Part shown: positions 18,086 through 26,994 of the stretch, piece after piece
How the letters are laid out: each line of letters begins with the position of its first letter
Numbering within the stretch: position 1 is the first letter of the stretch
Source: Bacteroidota bacterium
GTDB lineage: Bacteria; Bacteroidota; Bacteroidia; Chitinophagales; Saprospiraceae
DNA: 47,384 bases
Direction of reading: 5' to 3'
Assembly: GCA_017857395.1 (NCBI GenBank)
Contig: JAFMDF010000037.1
Span: 1-47,384, forward strand
Notes under the pieces: generated by a model
What the model was told of the DNA's origin: nothing
What the model saw: the letters and a program-made list of their open reading frames with translations, nothing else
Databases searched by the model: none
Position numbers and translations under genes: made by a program

Positions 18086-19465
18086 TTAATTTAATAAAAC
18101 TGCTTTAATATCAGGACTAGAAGGCCTAGGCGCATTGGCACTAATGATTTTACCTGCTTCATCAATCAATAAAAAACGGGGAATACCTTTGATATTATAA
18201 GCGGTAGCAATATCCGATTTCCAATCACCTTCCGCCATTAATTGTAATCCAGTCAATTCTTTCTCAGCAATAAAATCCAACCACTTTTCTTTGTCTTTGA
18301 CATTATCAATAGAGATGCTAACAAACTCAACATTCTCTCCATGTAATTCAGCTTCCAATTTTTTAAGTGCGGGAATTTCTCGAATACAAGGCCCACACCA
18401 AGTTGCCCATACATCAATATAAACTCGTTTTCCTTTCAAATCAGAAAGGGGCACTTCCACATCATCTCTTTTTTTAGCGATAAAATTAGGGGCGTCTAAA
18501 CCAGATTTTAAGGTTAACCAAGGTGCGATGGTTTCGGTTAATTTATTATTTAAATATTTATTGGGAATGGTGGATTGAAAAACCGTTATCATAGAATCAG
18601 CACCGTCAATACCCGCACCAAAATTCACATCATTATAAAGCATATCATAAAAAAAATAATCACGAAGGAGAGAAGCTGGATATTTTTTGTCTATATTAGC
18701 TAAACAAGCATTATAATACGCAGTAACCGAAGGATAATCCGTGTAGGAAATGTCCTTATTATTCCAAGAAAGCCCCAATCTCCTGCCTTCTTCAAAAGTC
18801 ATAAGGCTAGGGTCTGAAAAATCTAAAGCTTCCAATTCACTATAAAATCCATCAGGTAATGTTGGATATGCTTTATGCCAATAATTATACATGTTTTTAT
18901 AAGTTAGCAAATCATTTCCTTTATTAGCCGTTAACCGATAACTTAATGCGGTTTTAAAAGAGGAACTTAATGCCTCGTCCATTTTAATTTGGGTAACTAA
19001 TTTATCAAGTGGTTCATATTTTTGTTGTACCAGCATTAAGAAAGTATCCACTTCTTTCTTGGTCATATCAGGTGTGAAGAATTCGGCTGATTGTTCCGCT
19101 AATAATTTAGCAAAATCGATTAAATACGTATTTTCTTTAGAAGGGTTTTTACTGACCCCTAGTAGCAATTCTGGACCGCTTAAAGTATCTATATTGAGCG
19201 TTGAATTTGGTGTTACATGAACATAATGGTGGTCTCTTCTCTGCGTTAAATCTAGAATAGTGGCTTCTTTAAGGTCGAGTGCTAAACTATCTTTTTGAGC
19301 GGTTACTTGGTGATGTATTTCTTGTCCAATATGATAAACATCCAATTTGTCGGGGCCAGTTCCTGCAAGGTTAATGATTAAATTAGCTTTTGGGTTTTCT
19401 TTCGGCTGACAATTTGCTAAGAATAAACTGGATAAAAGCAATAAAAAGATAGATAAGTTTCGCAT
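18086..19465 (-). CDS. TlpA-like thioredoxin-fold lipoprotein
   Basis: A 459-aa periplasmic or membrane-anchored thiol-disulfide oxidoreductase. Lipoprotein signal LFLANC is followed by a DUF4369-like beta domain (~25-110), a helical linker region (~110-330), and a C-terminal TlpA/AhpC-TSA domain with the active site WCGPC (W356-C360) in WATWCGPCIREIPAL. A cis-Pro segment, GIPRFLLID, is also present. Such proteins reduce disulfides in exported proteins or cytochrome maturation; the partner is unknown. It is probably first of no operon: the deacylase gene upstream is 70 bases away on the same strand. Confidence 0.88.
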   Translation of the reverse strand: MRNLSIFLLLLSSLFLANCQPKENPKANLIINLAGTGPDKLDVYHIGQEIHHQVTAQKDSLALDLKEATILDLTQRRDHHYVHVTPNSTLNIDTLSGPELLLGVSKNPSKENTYLIDFAKLLAEQSAEFFTPDMTKKEVDTFLMLVQQKYEPLDKLVTQIKMDEALSSSFKTALSYRLTANKGNDLLTYKNMYNYWHKAYPTLPDGFYSELEALDFSDPSLMTFEEGRRLGLSWNNKDISYTDYPSVTAYYNACLANIDKKYPASLLRDYFFYDMLYNDVNFGAGIDGADSMITVFQSTIPNKYLNNKLTETIAPWLTLKSGLDAPNFIAKKRDDVEVPLSDLKGKRVYIDVWATWCGPCIREIPALKKLEAELHGENVEFVSISIDNVKDKEKWLDFIAEKELTGLQLMAEGDWKSDIATAYNIKGIPRFLLIDEAGKIISANAPRPSSPDIKAVLLN

Positions 19466-19535
19466 GATTTTTGATTTTGACTAAAGGTAAAACTTTATTT
19501 TGATTTTGCGATTTTATTACTTCTCTGTTTCAATT

Positions 19536-20006
19536 TTATTCCGCAATTTCCTCAAAAGGCGCATTGGTTGCTTTAGCTAAATCTGCTGGAGATAACCCTA
19601 CTAAAATGCCTCTCAGTCCTGCATTCACATAAACCATTTCGTGGACTAACATAGACGCATCAAGAAAAACAGGAAATTTCTTTTTCATGCCCATTGGCGA
19701 ACAGCCGCCACGAATATAACCTGTTAATGGGAGTAATTCTTTTTGTGGAATTAAGGTCATTTTTTTATTCCCTGATGCTTTGGATAAGGCTTTGAAATTA
19801 AGCGTTTTATCTTTGGGGACAACGCCGACTAAATAGCCCGTTTTATTGCCTTTTCCAACTAATGTTTTGTATAATAAATTAACATCAAAATCGACAAATT
19901 CCTGCATTTTTTCAGGCGTGAAATTAGCAGCGTTATATTCATACGTTGCAACTGTATAGTTGATTTTTTTCTGGTCTAAAAACCGCAGGACGTTTGTTTT
20001 TTTCAT
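19536..20006 (-). CDS. ybaK: YbaK/EbsC-type Cys-tRNA(Pro) deacylase
   Basis: This trans-editing enzyme hydrolyses cysteine mischarged on tRNA-Pro. The 156-aa protein matches the family along its length: NLLYKTLVGKG, VGVVPKDKTLNFKALSKA, LTGYIRGGCSPMGMKKKFP and HEMVYVNAGLRG. I start at MKKTNVLRFL (20006). An ATG at 20081 would add 25 residues, but that extension reads through the interspersed TAGCTTGG..CCGAGTA unit at 20023-20046 and has no family counterpart. It is cytoplasmic. It may be co-transcribed with the histidine kinase upstream, though the repeat lies between them. Confidence 0.88.
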   Translation of the reverse strand: MKKTNVLRFLDQKKINYTVATYEYNAANFTPEKMQEFVDFDVNLLYKTLVGKGNKTGYLVGVVPKDKTLNFKALSKASGNKKMTLIPQKELLPLTGYIRGGCSPMGMKKKFPVFLDASMLVHEMVYVNAGLRGILVGLSPADLAKATNAPFEEIAE

Positions 20007-20022
20007 GGTATTATTTTTAAAG

Positions 20023-20046
20023 TAGCTTGGGCTTCCAGCCCGAGTA
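20023..20046. repeat. Single TAGCTTGG..CCGAGTA unit
   Basis: A 24-base copy of the unit seen twice at 18021-18081, including the inner hairpin GGGCT-TCC-AGCCC. It lies between the histidine kinase stop and the deacylase start, and misleads start prediction for the deacylase. Confidence 0.85.
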
Positions 20047-20099
20047 ACATTAAGTACTTGGACGAAAATAAAGTGAGCCATTTTGCTTTTATCGCCTGA

Positions 20100-21155
20100 C
20101 TAATCCAAATCAATTTTTAAATCGACCGCATAAGAATTTGGTTCATTTTCTACTTTTAAGTCATAATGCTCTGGGTATAAAATATTTAATCGACGACGGA
20201 CATTCACTAAGCCAATTCCGCCACTTCGAGGATGTTCAGGAAGGGGCACAGAATCTGGTTTACTATTTTCAATCCGTAATCTGACCATCTGCTGGTCTAC
20301 GTCTAATCGAATATCTACATAGCCTTGATTAATATGATGATTTAGACCATGTTTGAAACTATTTTCCAAAAAAGGGATGAACATCAAAGGCGCAATTGTT
20401 TGATTGGTAACTTCCCCATAAACGTCGAAATTTATTTCTACTTCCTTTCCTTGTCTCAATGCTTCTAAGTCCAAATAATTCTGGATATAATTGACTTCTT
20501 TAGATAAAGGCACTCGTTTCTCATTGCATTCATACAACATGTACCGCATCATTTCAGATAATTTGATGACTATTTCTGGTGCTTTATCCGATTTTTTAAG
20601 GGTGAGCGCGTATAAATTATTTAAGGTATTAAACAAAAAATGCGGATTGATTTGAGATTTTAAAAACCGCAATTCCGATTGCATTGTTTGAGTTTGTAAA
20701 TCCGTTCTTTCTCGTTGATGTTTGACCCAATCAGAGACAATTTTGACAATGGTAGAAGCGCCAACAATGGTCATATTGATTAAAAAATAAGTATGCTGAT
20801 TAGCCGCTAAATAGTGTTGGTCTCTTGGGAAATCTGAATATTTAAAAAAGAATAAAATGTTACTTAAAGGCGTAACGATGATAACGGAAAGGATTAATAA
20901 ACAACAGTAAATAAAGAAACGGTCTTTCGTTAGATAATTGGCAATTAAATAATAATAATTATAATAAATCATTCCACCAATAATAAGCGTTCGCAATATG
21001 GCATTGGTGACATGGAACATAATAGGATGGGTAAAACTTTCAAAAGAGAATAGAATCAGAAACCCTAGTATCCAAAAAATACTATGGTAAACAGTCCTTT
21101 GAGCAAAAAAGTCGTATATTTTATTCCTGATATTTTCTTTTCGTGAATTCGGCAT
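20100..21155 (-). CDS. LytS-type sensor histidine kinase
   Basis: A 351-aa membrane histidine kinase of the His_kinase (PF06580) type. Four hydrophobic segments (about 23-40, 47-72, 80-104, 122-140) are followed by the phospho-acceptor helix SQINPHFLFNTLNNLYAL (H172) and an HATPase domain with APLMFIPFLENSFKHG and SGGIGLVNVRRRL. In Bacteroidota these kinases usually pair with a LytTR response regulator in the adjacent gene, but none is found here, so its partner must be elsewhere. No separate sensor domain is seen; sensing would be by the membrane region. Confidence 0.9.
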   Translation of the reverse strand: MPNSRKENIRNKIYDFFAQRTVYHSIFWILGFLILFSFESFTHPIMFHVTNAILRTLIIGGMIYYNYYYLIANYLTKDRFFIYCCLLILSVIIVTPLSNILFFFKYSDFPRDQHYLAANQHTYFLINMTIVGASTIVKIVSDWVKHQRERTDLQTQTMQSELRFLKSQINPHFLFNTLNNLYALTLKKSDKAPEIVIKLSEMMRYMLYECNEKRVPLSKEVNYIQNYLDLEALRQGKEVEINFDVYGEVTNQTIAPLMFIPFLENSFKHGLNHHINQGYVDIRLDVDQQMVRLRIENSKPDSVPLPEHPRSGGIGLVNVRRRLNILYPEHYDLKVENEPNSYAVDLKIDLD

Positions 21156-21268
21156 TTGATGAATTGAGTGCTAGTTTAAATACTATTTCAAAGAAAAGCA
21201 TTCTTTTTTAATAGCACCTTAGAAAATAGATAAAAATGAATGGCTTTTAGACGAAAAGAAAGTTTTTA

Positions 21269-21730
21269 TTATGCCAATTTCATCAATAACTTTATTTGTC
21301 CTAAATGATAAAGACTATGATTCACAATTCCAGTCAATAAAAAGAAAAAATTATAGGACCGCCCCGGTACCCCTTCTAATAAGACAGAATCTTCTGTATA
21401 TTTTAATTTTTCCATTAATTGATCATGAATTTCTTGTAAGCGTTTTTGGGCGGCTTTCCAATCTGCTTCGGTAGGATTCTCAATCCTAGTAAAATTAATA
21501 GGGCCAACTACATCAAAATCTGGATCGCCTTCGAGTTTTTTGATAATGAATAATTTCCAAGAAGCGATATGATTCACTAACTCAATAATATTATGACTAT
21601 CATTGATTCGATTTCCAATGATGGCAGGGTCAATTATTTTTATAGTTTCTAAGACAGCAGGGCCATGCCATGCAGGGCCATTATAGCAACTTTTTATTAA
21701 GGAACGGATACGCCTAACTTCTGAGTACAT
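21269..21730 (-). CDS. DinB-fold putative metalloenzyme
   Basis: A 153-aa protein with DinB/YfiT-like four-helix-bundle pattern: AWHGPAVLETI near the start, NIIELVNHIASWKLFIIKKL in the middle and GIVNHSLYHLGQIKLLMKL at the end. The three histidines expected to bind metal are in WHG, NHIASW and YHLGQI. The family includes thiol-dependent transferases, but most members are of unknown role. It is single, with a reasonable promoter directly upstream. Confidence 0.8.
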   Translation of the reverse strand: MYSEVRRIRSLIKSCYNGPAWHGPAVLETIKIIDPAIIGNRINDSHNIIELVNHIASWKLFIIKKLEGDPDFDVVGPINFTRIENPTEADWKAAQKRLQEIHDQLMEKLKYTEDSVLLEGVPGRSYNFFFLLTGIVNHSLYHLGQIKLLMKLA

Positions 21731-21761
21731 AGCTGAATGATTTGATTATTTTGTAATCACG

Positions 21762-21790
21762 AAAATATAAAAAAAATGATGCTTTGCCAA
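21762..21790 (-). promoter_or_regulatory. Candidate Bacteroidota promoter for DinB gene
   Basis: On the minus strand, TTG (21790-21788), an 18-base spacer, and TATATTTT (21769-21762) resemble TTG-N19-TAnnTTTG. The last base differs from consensus. The start codon lies about 30 bases downstream. Confidence 0.45.
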
Positions 21791-22708
21791 TTTTTTTAAA
21801 CCTTGAATAATTATCAATATTTTAGCCGAATATTTAGAGATATTAAGAAATGCTATTAAGTGTCAAATTATCGAAAAAATATACCCGAATTATTGTCACA
21901 AATCCTTTTTTTTCTAAAAAAAAGATAATAGTTTAATTAAATAACAATATGTAAATAATAGGTTTATAATTCTATAAAAATAACTATTTATTTGCTATAG
22001 AGATAGCTTTAATCTAATGAATTTATTAGTGAATAAAAAGAGACAAATAACCTGTCACAAAGGATACTGTGAAAAATGACTTTAAAGCTAAAAATTAACG
22101 ACTTTTAGACCAAAGAATATTGAATTATCTCCCCTTATAGTTTAAAAATTCTTAATACTATGCAAGGTATCAAAAGACGAAAGCTTGATTATCAGCACTA
22201 AACAATTTAGCATTTTTAATTATCAATCTATTTTTAATAGAACTTTGACAGGGTGTTTTTTTGAAAAATCATTCACTATTGTACAAATTTCTCAGTAATC
22301 TACAATCACAACTTTAACCCATCTTTCATTGCTTATTACACTGATAATTGACCACTAAATTGGTTAACTGAAATTTGGGATACTTATTCCCTGATAAATC
22401 AAATTTCTGATTGATTCCCTGCCTTTCCTGATAAGCAAAATTGAGTTACTTAACACTACAAACTTGTAGTACCAATAGGATGAATAGATGAGTTAAAATT
22501 TGTTTCTGCTAAGGTTTCCTTTAAGGATACTTTTAATTGAGGAAGCAAACTTATCTTTTTAGTGATGATGAAAAAATAATTTAGTCTTTTAATGGCTTGT
22601 TTTAGCTTTCTTTTTTACCAGTAATATTGTTTGTAAAAAGAAAGCTAAAGGAAGGTGACCAACTTATTTTTAGGATTATTTAGCTGTTATCCTTTTAAAT
22701 TTTAAAAA
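21791..22708. other. Gene-free leader before SprB-repeat protein
   Basis: AT-rich, with no supported coding sequence. It contains a small palindrome ACTACAA-AC-TTGTAGT (22455-22470), TTCCCTGATAA-like direct repeats around 22389-22433, and a hairpin at 22601-22649 close to the gene start. Like the leader at 7632-8618, it is unusually long for this gene density. Confidence 0.55.
22601..22649 (+). promoter_or_regulatory. Leader stem-loop before SprB-repeat gene
   Basis: Arms TTTAGCTTTCTTTTTTAC (22601-22618) and GTAAAAAGAAAGCTAAA (22633-22649) pair over 17 bp with one bulged T and a 14-base loop. It ends 59 bases before the ATG. It could be an attenuator, an RNA-stability element or the end of a preceding short transcript. 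Confidence 0.55.
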
Positions 22709-25700
22709 ATGCTATTGAAAGCTATTGTGAAACACTGTACAACTTTCTTTTTTTTATTATTTAGCCTGAACACGATACTCGCACAAAGCGGTATGATTGA
22801 TATTGATTATCAAATAGAGGATCCTTCTGCTTGTAATCAATTAGATGGGGCTATTCATATTACCCCGCTTAGTGGAATTGCTCCTTTTGAATATAGTATT
22901 AATGGAGGCGCTTCCTTCCAACCAGATAGTAGTTTTACCAATCTAGGTATAGGTACTTATATTCTTTTAGTTAGAGATGCGGAAAGAAAATTCTCTTCTT
23001 TTATTTTAGCTAAATTAAAGGCAGGTGGTTCTCCAAGTATACGAGGGATTGTAATGGCAAATCCTATGGAATGTGGAAAAGGTGGCACGCTAAAGATTTT
23101 AACGGAAGGAGGATTAGGTATGCTGGAATATAGTATTGATAGCGGGAAAACATTTCAGCCCAATTTTATCTTTATGGATGTGCCAAGTGGGTTTTACCAT
23201 ATTATGGTTAGAAATGAAGATGATTCTTGTCCGTCAAGTTATCCGCCAGTATCTTTTGCGCCCCAATCCCCAATTGATTTTATCAATGTTGAAACAGTAC
23301 TGAATCATCCAGGTTGTGATAGTTTAAATGGAATTATTTCCATCAATGTAAGTGGCGGAAGTGGAGATTATTTATATAGTATTAATAATGGCGCAACTTA
23401 TCAAACGAGCAATATTTTTGATAGTTTGGCAGCTGGTACTTATGCGGTATTGGTAAGGGATACCATCTCAAATTGTGAAAAAGAACCCAACCAAGTTTCG
23501 GAATTAATAGAAGAGAATTGTAGGAACTGTGAAGACATAATCATTAATTACACGACCATTAATTCAGATTGTGATACGGCTACTGGTGAAATAAATGTAA
23601 TGGTTTCAGGCGGAAGTGGAAATTATTTATATAGCCTGAACGAGGATAGTATTTTTCAAAATTCTTCGAATTTTTTAGATTTGCCAGCAGGAAATTATAC
23701 TATTAAAATAAAAGATATAGACTATGAGTGTGAGAAAAATGGGACAGAAATAATAACGGTAGCAGCTAATCCTTGCCCCAATTGTGATTCGATTACTTTA
23801 CAATCTTTCTTGACTTTCCCTACCTGTGATTCCTTAGATGGTCGAATAGAATTGGCCTTAAATGGTGGTTCAGGGAATTATGGCGTAAGTATTAATGGTG
23901 GCGAATTTCAAGCTGCCTTTTCGATTGATAATCTGGGCGAAGGAACTTATACGATTACGGTTAGAGATAATGAAGTTGGATGCGAAAGAATTTTTACAGC
24001 GATAGATTTAGTGGCTATTGATTGTGCCTGTAATCTAAATCTTTTTACAGAAACCAACTATACAACCATGGCAGCCACCTGTGCTGCTATGACAACAGTC
24101 TGTTTAGATATTCCGCTAACGACCTTAATGAAGCTAGAAATACTAGACAATGGGGTGAATTATACTGGAGGCTTGGCTGGCTGTGAGATTGATACGATGT
24201 TGACTTATTTGTATTTCACTTTACCTGGACAAGGTTTGGCAGGGCCTTATCGATTGGATCGCTGGGAATTAAATGATTCTATTTATACTGGAGAATTTCA
24301 AGATATTCACGAGTTAGTCGACATGATGAATAGGCTTGACCCCGCAGCTAATTGGGAAAGAGATGCGGCATCTATGACCTTAAAAGGTGGGTTTTCTGGC
24401 AATACTTATGGTGCTTTAGAGATTACGCAATTAGCTACGGATATGATGGGTGTTTTACAATTAAATACCAATTTCCTACCAAGAAATGCTCAAATTTCTT
24501 TAACTGCTGGGCAGCACGAGCTGATTTTTATAGACCCAATTAATAATTGTAGAGACACGATTAGCGTTAATATAGATTGTCCTGTTTGCCCTGAAATTGA
24601 AGTAGTAGGTAGTGAATTTATTGAAACAGTGGATTGTGATGAACCTGCGCTAGTTTGTTTTACAGGAGTCGATTCTTTAGACTTAAGCGGGTTTACTATT
24701 ACGGATAATGGCGCTAATTATACTGGAACTATAAAAGATTGTCAGGATGTATTACAAGGTTTTGAACTACAATTAGATACAGGAAACCATCAAATAATCT
24801 TTGATAATAGGGCGTTAGATTGTCGATTTGTCTTTGATTTAACGGTGACTTGTGAAGTAGATAATGTTATTCGGATAGATACAGTGATTTATGTAGGGGA
24901 AGTCGATACTATCTGTTTTCCAGTATATTTGATGAATGACAATATTACGAGTATTCAACCTACTTGTGAAGGACTAAATCCTTTTGTAGGTTTTGAAGTG
25001 AATAACCTGAATAACTGCTTGGTTTATGAAGGCTTACAAATCGGGAAGGATACTTTATGTTTGTCTGTATGTGAAAATAATAATGTTTGTGAAGAAATAA
25101 TTATTACGGTAACTGTGCTTGACACGATGACGATGGATACCATGACGATGGATACCATGATGGTCGATACCATGACGATGGATACCATGACGATGGACAC
25201 AATGATGGTTGACACGATGACGATGGACACAATGATGGTTGACACGATGACGATGGATACGGTTTGCCAACCTATTTTTCAAGAAAAGAATGCGACTATT
25301 CAAGTGGCGGATTGCCTGATTGATGGACAATATTGTTTGGGCCTACTAAAGAGTGAATTAGAAAATTATTCATTAAGCATTAACGATAGCCTTTTTACGG
25401 GTGTTTATGTAGATTACGATGTGCCAGAACAAGCTAGTTTGGAATTGCCCATAGGCATCTATCAACTCATTTTGACCGAAAATAATGGTACTTGTAGCGA
25501 TACTGCTATGCTGAGTATTATTTGTGAGGAAATAATGGACATTTTTGAAGATACGGTATTGGTGAATGAAATGGACACTTTCTGTTTAGACAGTTTAAAT
25601 TTGCCTTATACGATTGCTAGTATTGCGAATATTTGTGAGGAGGAATCTGGAGAAAATGTCATTTTTACGATTGATACGGTCAATCACTGCCTTATTTATA

Positions 25701-26344
25701 CAGGAGTGGAAGCAGGAATGGAAACAGCTTGTATTGTAATTTGTGATAGTTTAGACAATTGTGATACGATTACGGTAGTGATTACCGTAGAAGAAATGCC
25801 AGATACTATTCCTCCTCCAATTGCCATTGATGACCGAGATACTATAGGAGAAGGAAAAACTAAAACCATTAATGTATTAGGGAATGATACCACCAATTCT
25901 ACCTTAATTACTGTGGTCATTTTAGAACAACCGACCAATGGTATCGCCACCGTAAATCCAGATTTAACAGTTAATTATATGGCAAATAATGGCGTATGCG
26001 ATACCACGGATATGTTCACCTATGAATTATGCAACCCCAGTGGATGTGATACCGCAACGGTCACTTTTTATATTGAATGCAAAGCGTTTCTTATTTTTAA
26101 TGGTTTTTCTCCTAATGGAGATAATGTCAATGAAACTTTTACCATTGAAGGAATAGAAGATTTTCCTAATAATACCGTACAAATTTTTAACCGTTGGGGA
26201 AATATGGTTTTTGAACAAAGTGGCTATAAAGGCCAATGGAATGGTACTTGGAATAATAAAGATTTGCCAGATGGTACTTATTTTTACTTGCTAGATGATG
26301 GAGAAGGGAAGCAGTATAGTGGATTTTTACAGATAAGACGATAG
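22709..26344 (+). CDS. SprB-repeat T9SS type B surface protein
   Basis: A 1211-aa exported protein with signal peptide ending at NTILAQ. Residues ~25-430 hold five SprB-like repeats (for example SGGSGDYLYSINNGATYQ). Next come several Cys-bearing modules with a DNGxNYTG motif. Residues 805-849 are nine 5-residue DTMTM/DTMMV repeats, a likely flexible Asp/Thr-rich spacer. Then come another Cys module, an Ig/cadherin-like domain (INVLGNDTTN, ~1045-1125), and a gliding-motility-associated C-terminal domain starting at FNGFSPNGDNVNETF, the type B T9SS signal. SprB repeats are known from the Flavobacterium gliding adhesin, but this protein is far smaller than SprB. Surface adhesion is inferred. Confidence 0.9.
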   Translation: MLLKAIVKHCTTFFFLLFSLNTILAQSGMIDIDYQIEDPSACNQLDGAIHITPLSGIAPFEYSINGGASFQPDSSFTNLGIGTYILLVRDAERKFSSFILAKLKAGGSPSIRGIVMANPMECGKGGTLKILTEGGLGMLEYSIDSGKTFQPNFIFMDVPSGFYHIMVRNEDDSCPSSYPPVSFAPQSPIDFINVETVLNHPGCDSLNGIISINVSGGSGDYLYSINNGATYQTSNIFDSLAAGTYAVLVRDTISNCEKEPNQVSELIEENCRNCEDIIINYTTINSDCDTATGEINVMVSGGSGNYLYSLNEDSIFQNSSNFLDLPAGNYTIKIKDIDYECEKNGTEIITVAANPCPNCDSITLQSFLTFPTCDSLDGRIELALNGGSGNYGVSINGGEFQAAFSIDNLGEGTYTITVRDNEVGCERIFTAIDLVAIDCACNLNLFTETNYTTMAATCAAMTTVCLDIPLTTLMKLEILDNGVNYTGGLAGCEIDTMLTYLYFTLPGQGLAGPYRLDRWELNDSIYTGEFQDIHELVDMMNRLDPAANWERDAASMTLKGGFSGNTYGALEITQLATDMMGVLQLNTNFLPRNAQISLTAGQHELIFIDPINNCRDTISVNIDCPVCPEIEVVGSEFIETVDCDEPALVCFTGVDSLDLSGFTITDNGANYTGTIKDCQDVLQGFELQLDTGNHQIIFDNRALDCRFVFDLTVTCEVDNVIRIDTVIYVGEVDTICFPVYLMNDNITSIQPTCEGLNPFVGFEVNNLNNCLVYEGLQIGKDTLCLSVCENNNVCEEIIITVTVLDTMTMDTMTMDTMMVDTMTMDTMTMDTMMVDTMTMDTMMVDTMTMDTVCQPIFQEKNATIQVADCLIDGQYCLGLLKSELENYSLSINDSLFTGVYVDYDVPEQASLELPIGIYQLILTENNGTCSDTAMLSIICEEIMDIFEDTVLVNEMDTFCLDSLNLPYTIASIANICEEESGENVIFTIDTVNHCLIYTGVEAGMETACIVICDSLDNCDTITVVITVEEMPDTIPPPIAIDDRDTIGEGKTKTINVLGNDTTNSTLITVVILEQPTNGIATVNPDLTVNYMANNGVCDTTDMFTYELCNPSGCDTATVTFYIECKAFLIFNGFSPNGDNVNETFTIEGIEDFPNNTVQIFNRWGNMVFEQSGYKGQWNGTWNNKDLPDGTYFYLLDDGEGKQYSGFLQIRR
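25121..25255 (+). repeat. Nine 15-bp in-frame tandem repeats
   Basis: Units encode DTMTM (A) or DTMMV (B) in the order A-A-B-A-A-B-A-B-A. Units differ only at a few third-position and B-specific bases. Being a multiple of three, gain or loss of units keeps the frame. Confidence 0.95.
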
Positions 26345-26994
26345 AATAAAATGAGGTGTATCAAAAGGTAGTTTACACTTTATTATTTTTCCATTACAAA
26401 AGGTATAAAAGTGGAGGCATCTCAAAATGTCGCATTAAAAAATTAATTGAACCTTAAAAGGTAGCTTAGATGGCTGGTCTGATTAGAATGGCTACTCAGA
26501 CCAGTTGAAGTTGAAAATTATTTTACCTAAAATAGGGTGATTGTCCACGACAATCACCCTATTTTAGTTGTTACTATTTTTATTGTCTGAAACGAGTCAA
26601 TTTTTTTGTCGGGTTCTTTTCACAATTCAACAAAATGATTTTTTTTTTATAAAATCTTCTTCTTTTTAAGAAAATAGGCTTTTCTTTAACCTGCATTTAA
26701 CAGGAAGCAACCATTCAATTAATACAAGATTAGCTTCCTAGAAGACATAATTAGTTTTTTCTGAGGAAAAGAAACAACTAACTTTACCAATTTGACACTA
26801 ATTTATTAGTTTTAAGATACTATAAATTATCTAATTTTTTAGACGACCTAATCTATATTCTTGTTTAAAGACTTACCCATAAACATAACAAGGAAGGTAT
26901 TTTATATCTTTACCAATTAATTGTACTGATTGCTTTTCGTCAATCAGCATTCATTCAGCAACTTTTATAAATTTTTAAAATATTAACGGTAGTT
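26345..26994. other. Gene-free region between two T9SS genes
   Basis: No coding sequence is supported. It holds a long terminator-like dyad (26527-26567), a smaller inverted repeat CTGGTCTGA/TCAGACCAG (26474-26482/26496-26504), and a 7-bp hairpin CTGATTG/CAATCAG (26926-26947) shortly before the next start. A TATCTTTA at about 26905 is a weak -7 candidate. Confidence 0.55.
26527..26567. terminator. 19-bp hairpin, probable terminator
   Basis: A perfect 19-bp stem (26527-26545/26549-26567) with loop CAC; the core is AGGGTGATTGTC. The lower stem is A/T-rich, giving T-runs on both strands. It lies about 180 bases after the SprB-repeat gene. Confidence 0.75.

Noticed and set aside
20007-20081. 25-residue N-terminal extension of the YbaK-like deacylase
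   Set aside because: It reads through a dispersed repeat unit, and the family begins at the MKKTNVLRF start.
25055-25330. Minus-strand frame rich in histidine (HRHRVNHHCV-like), looking like a metal-binding protein
   Set aside because: It is the antisense reading of the DTMTM repeat inside a well-supported T9SS gene; the His pattern follows from the 15-bp repeat.
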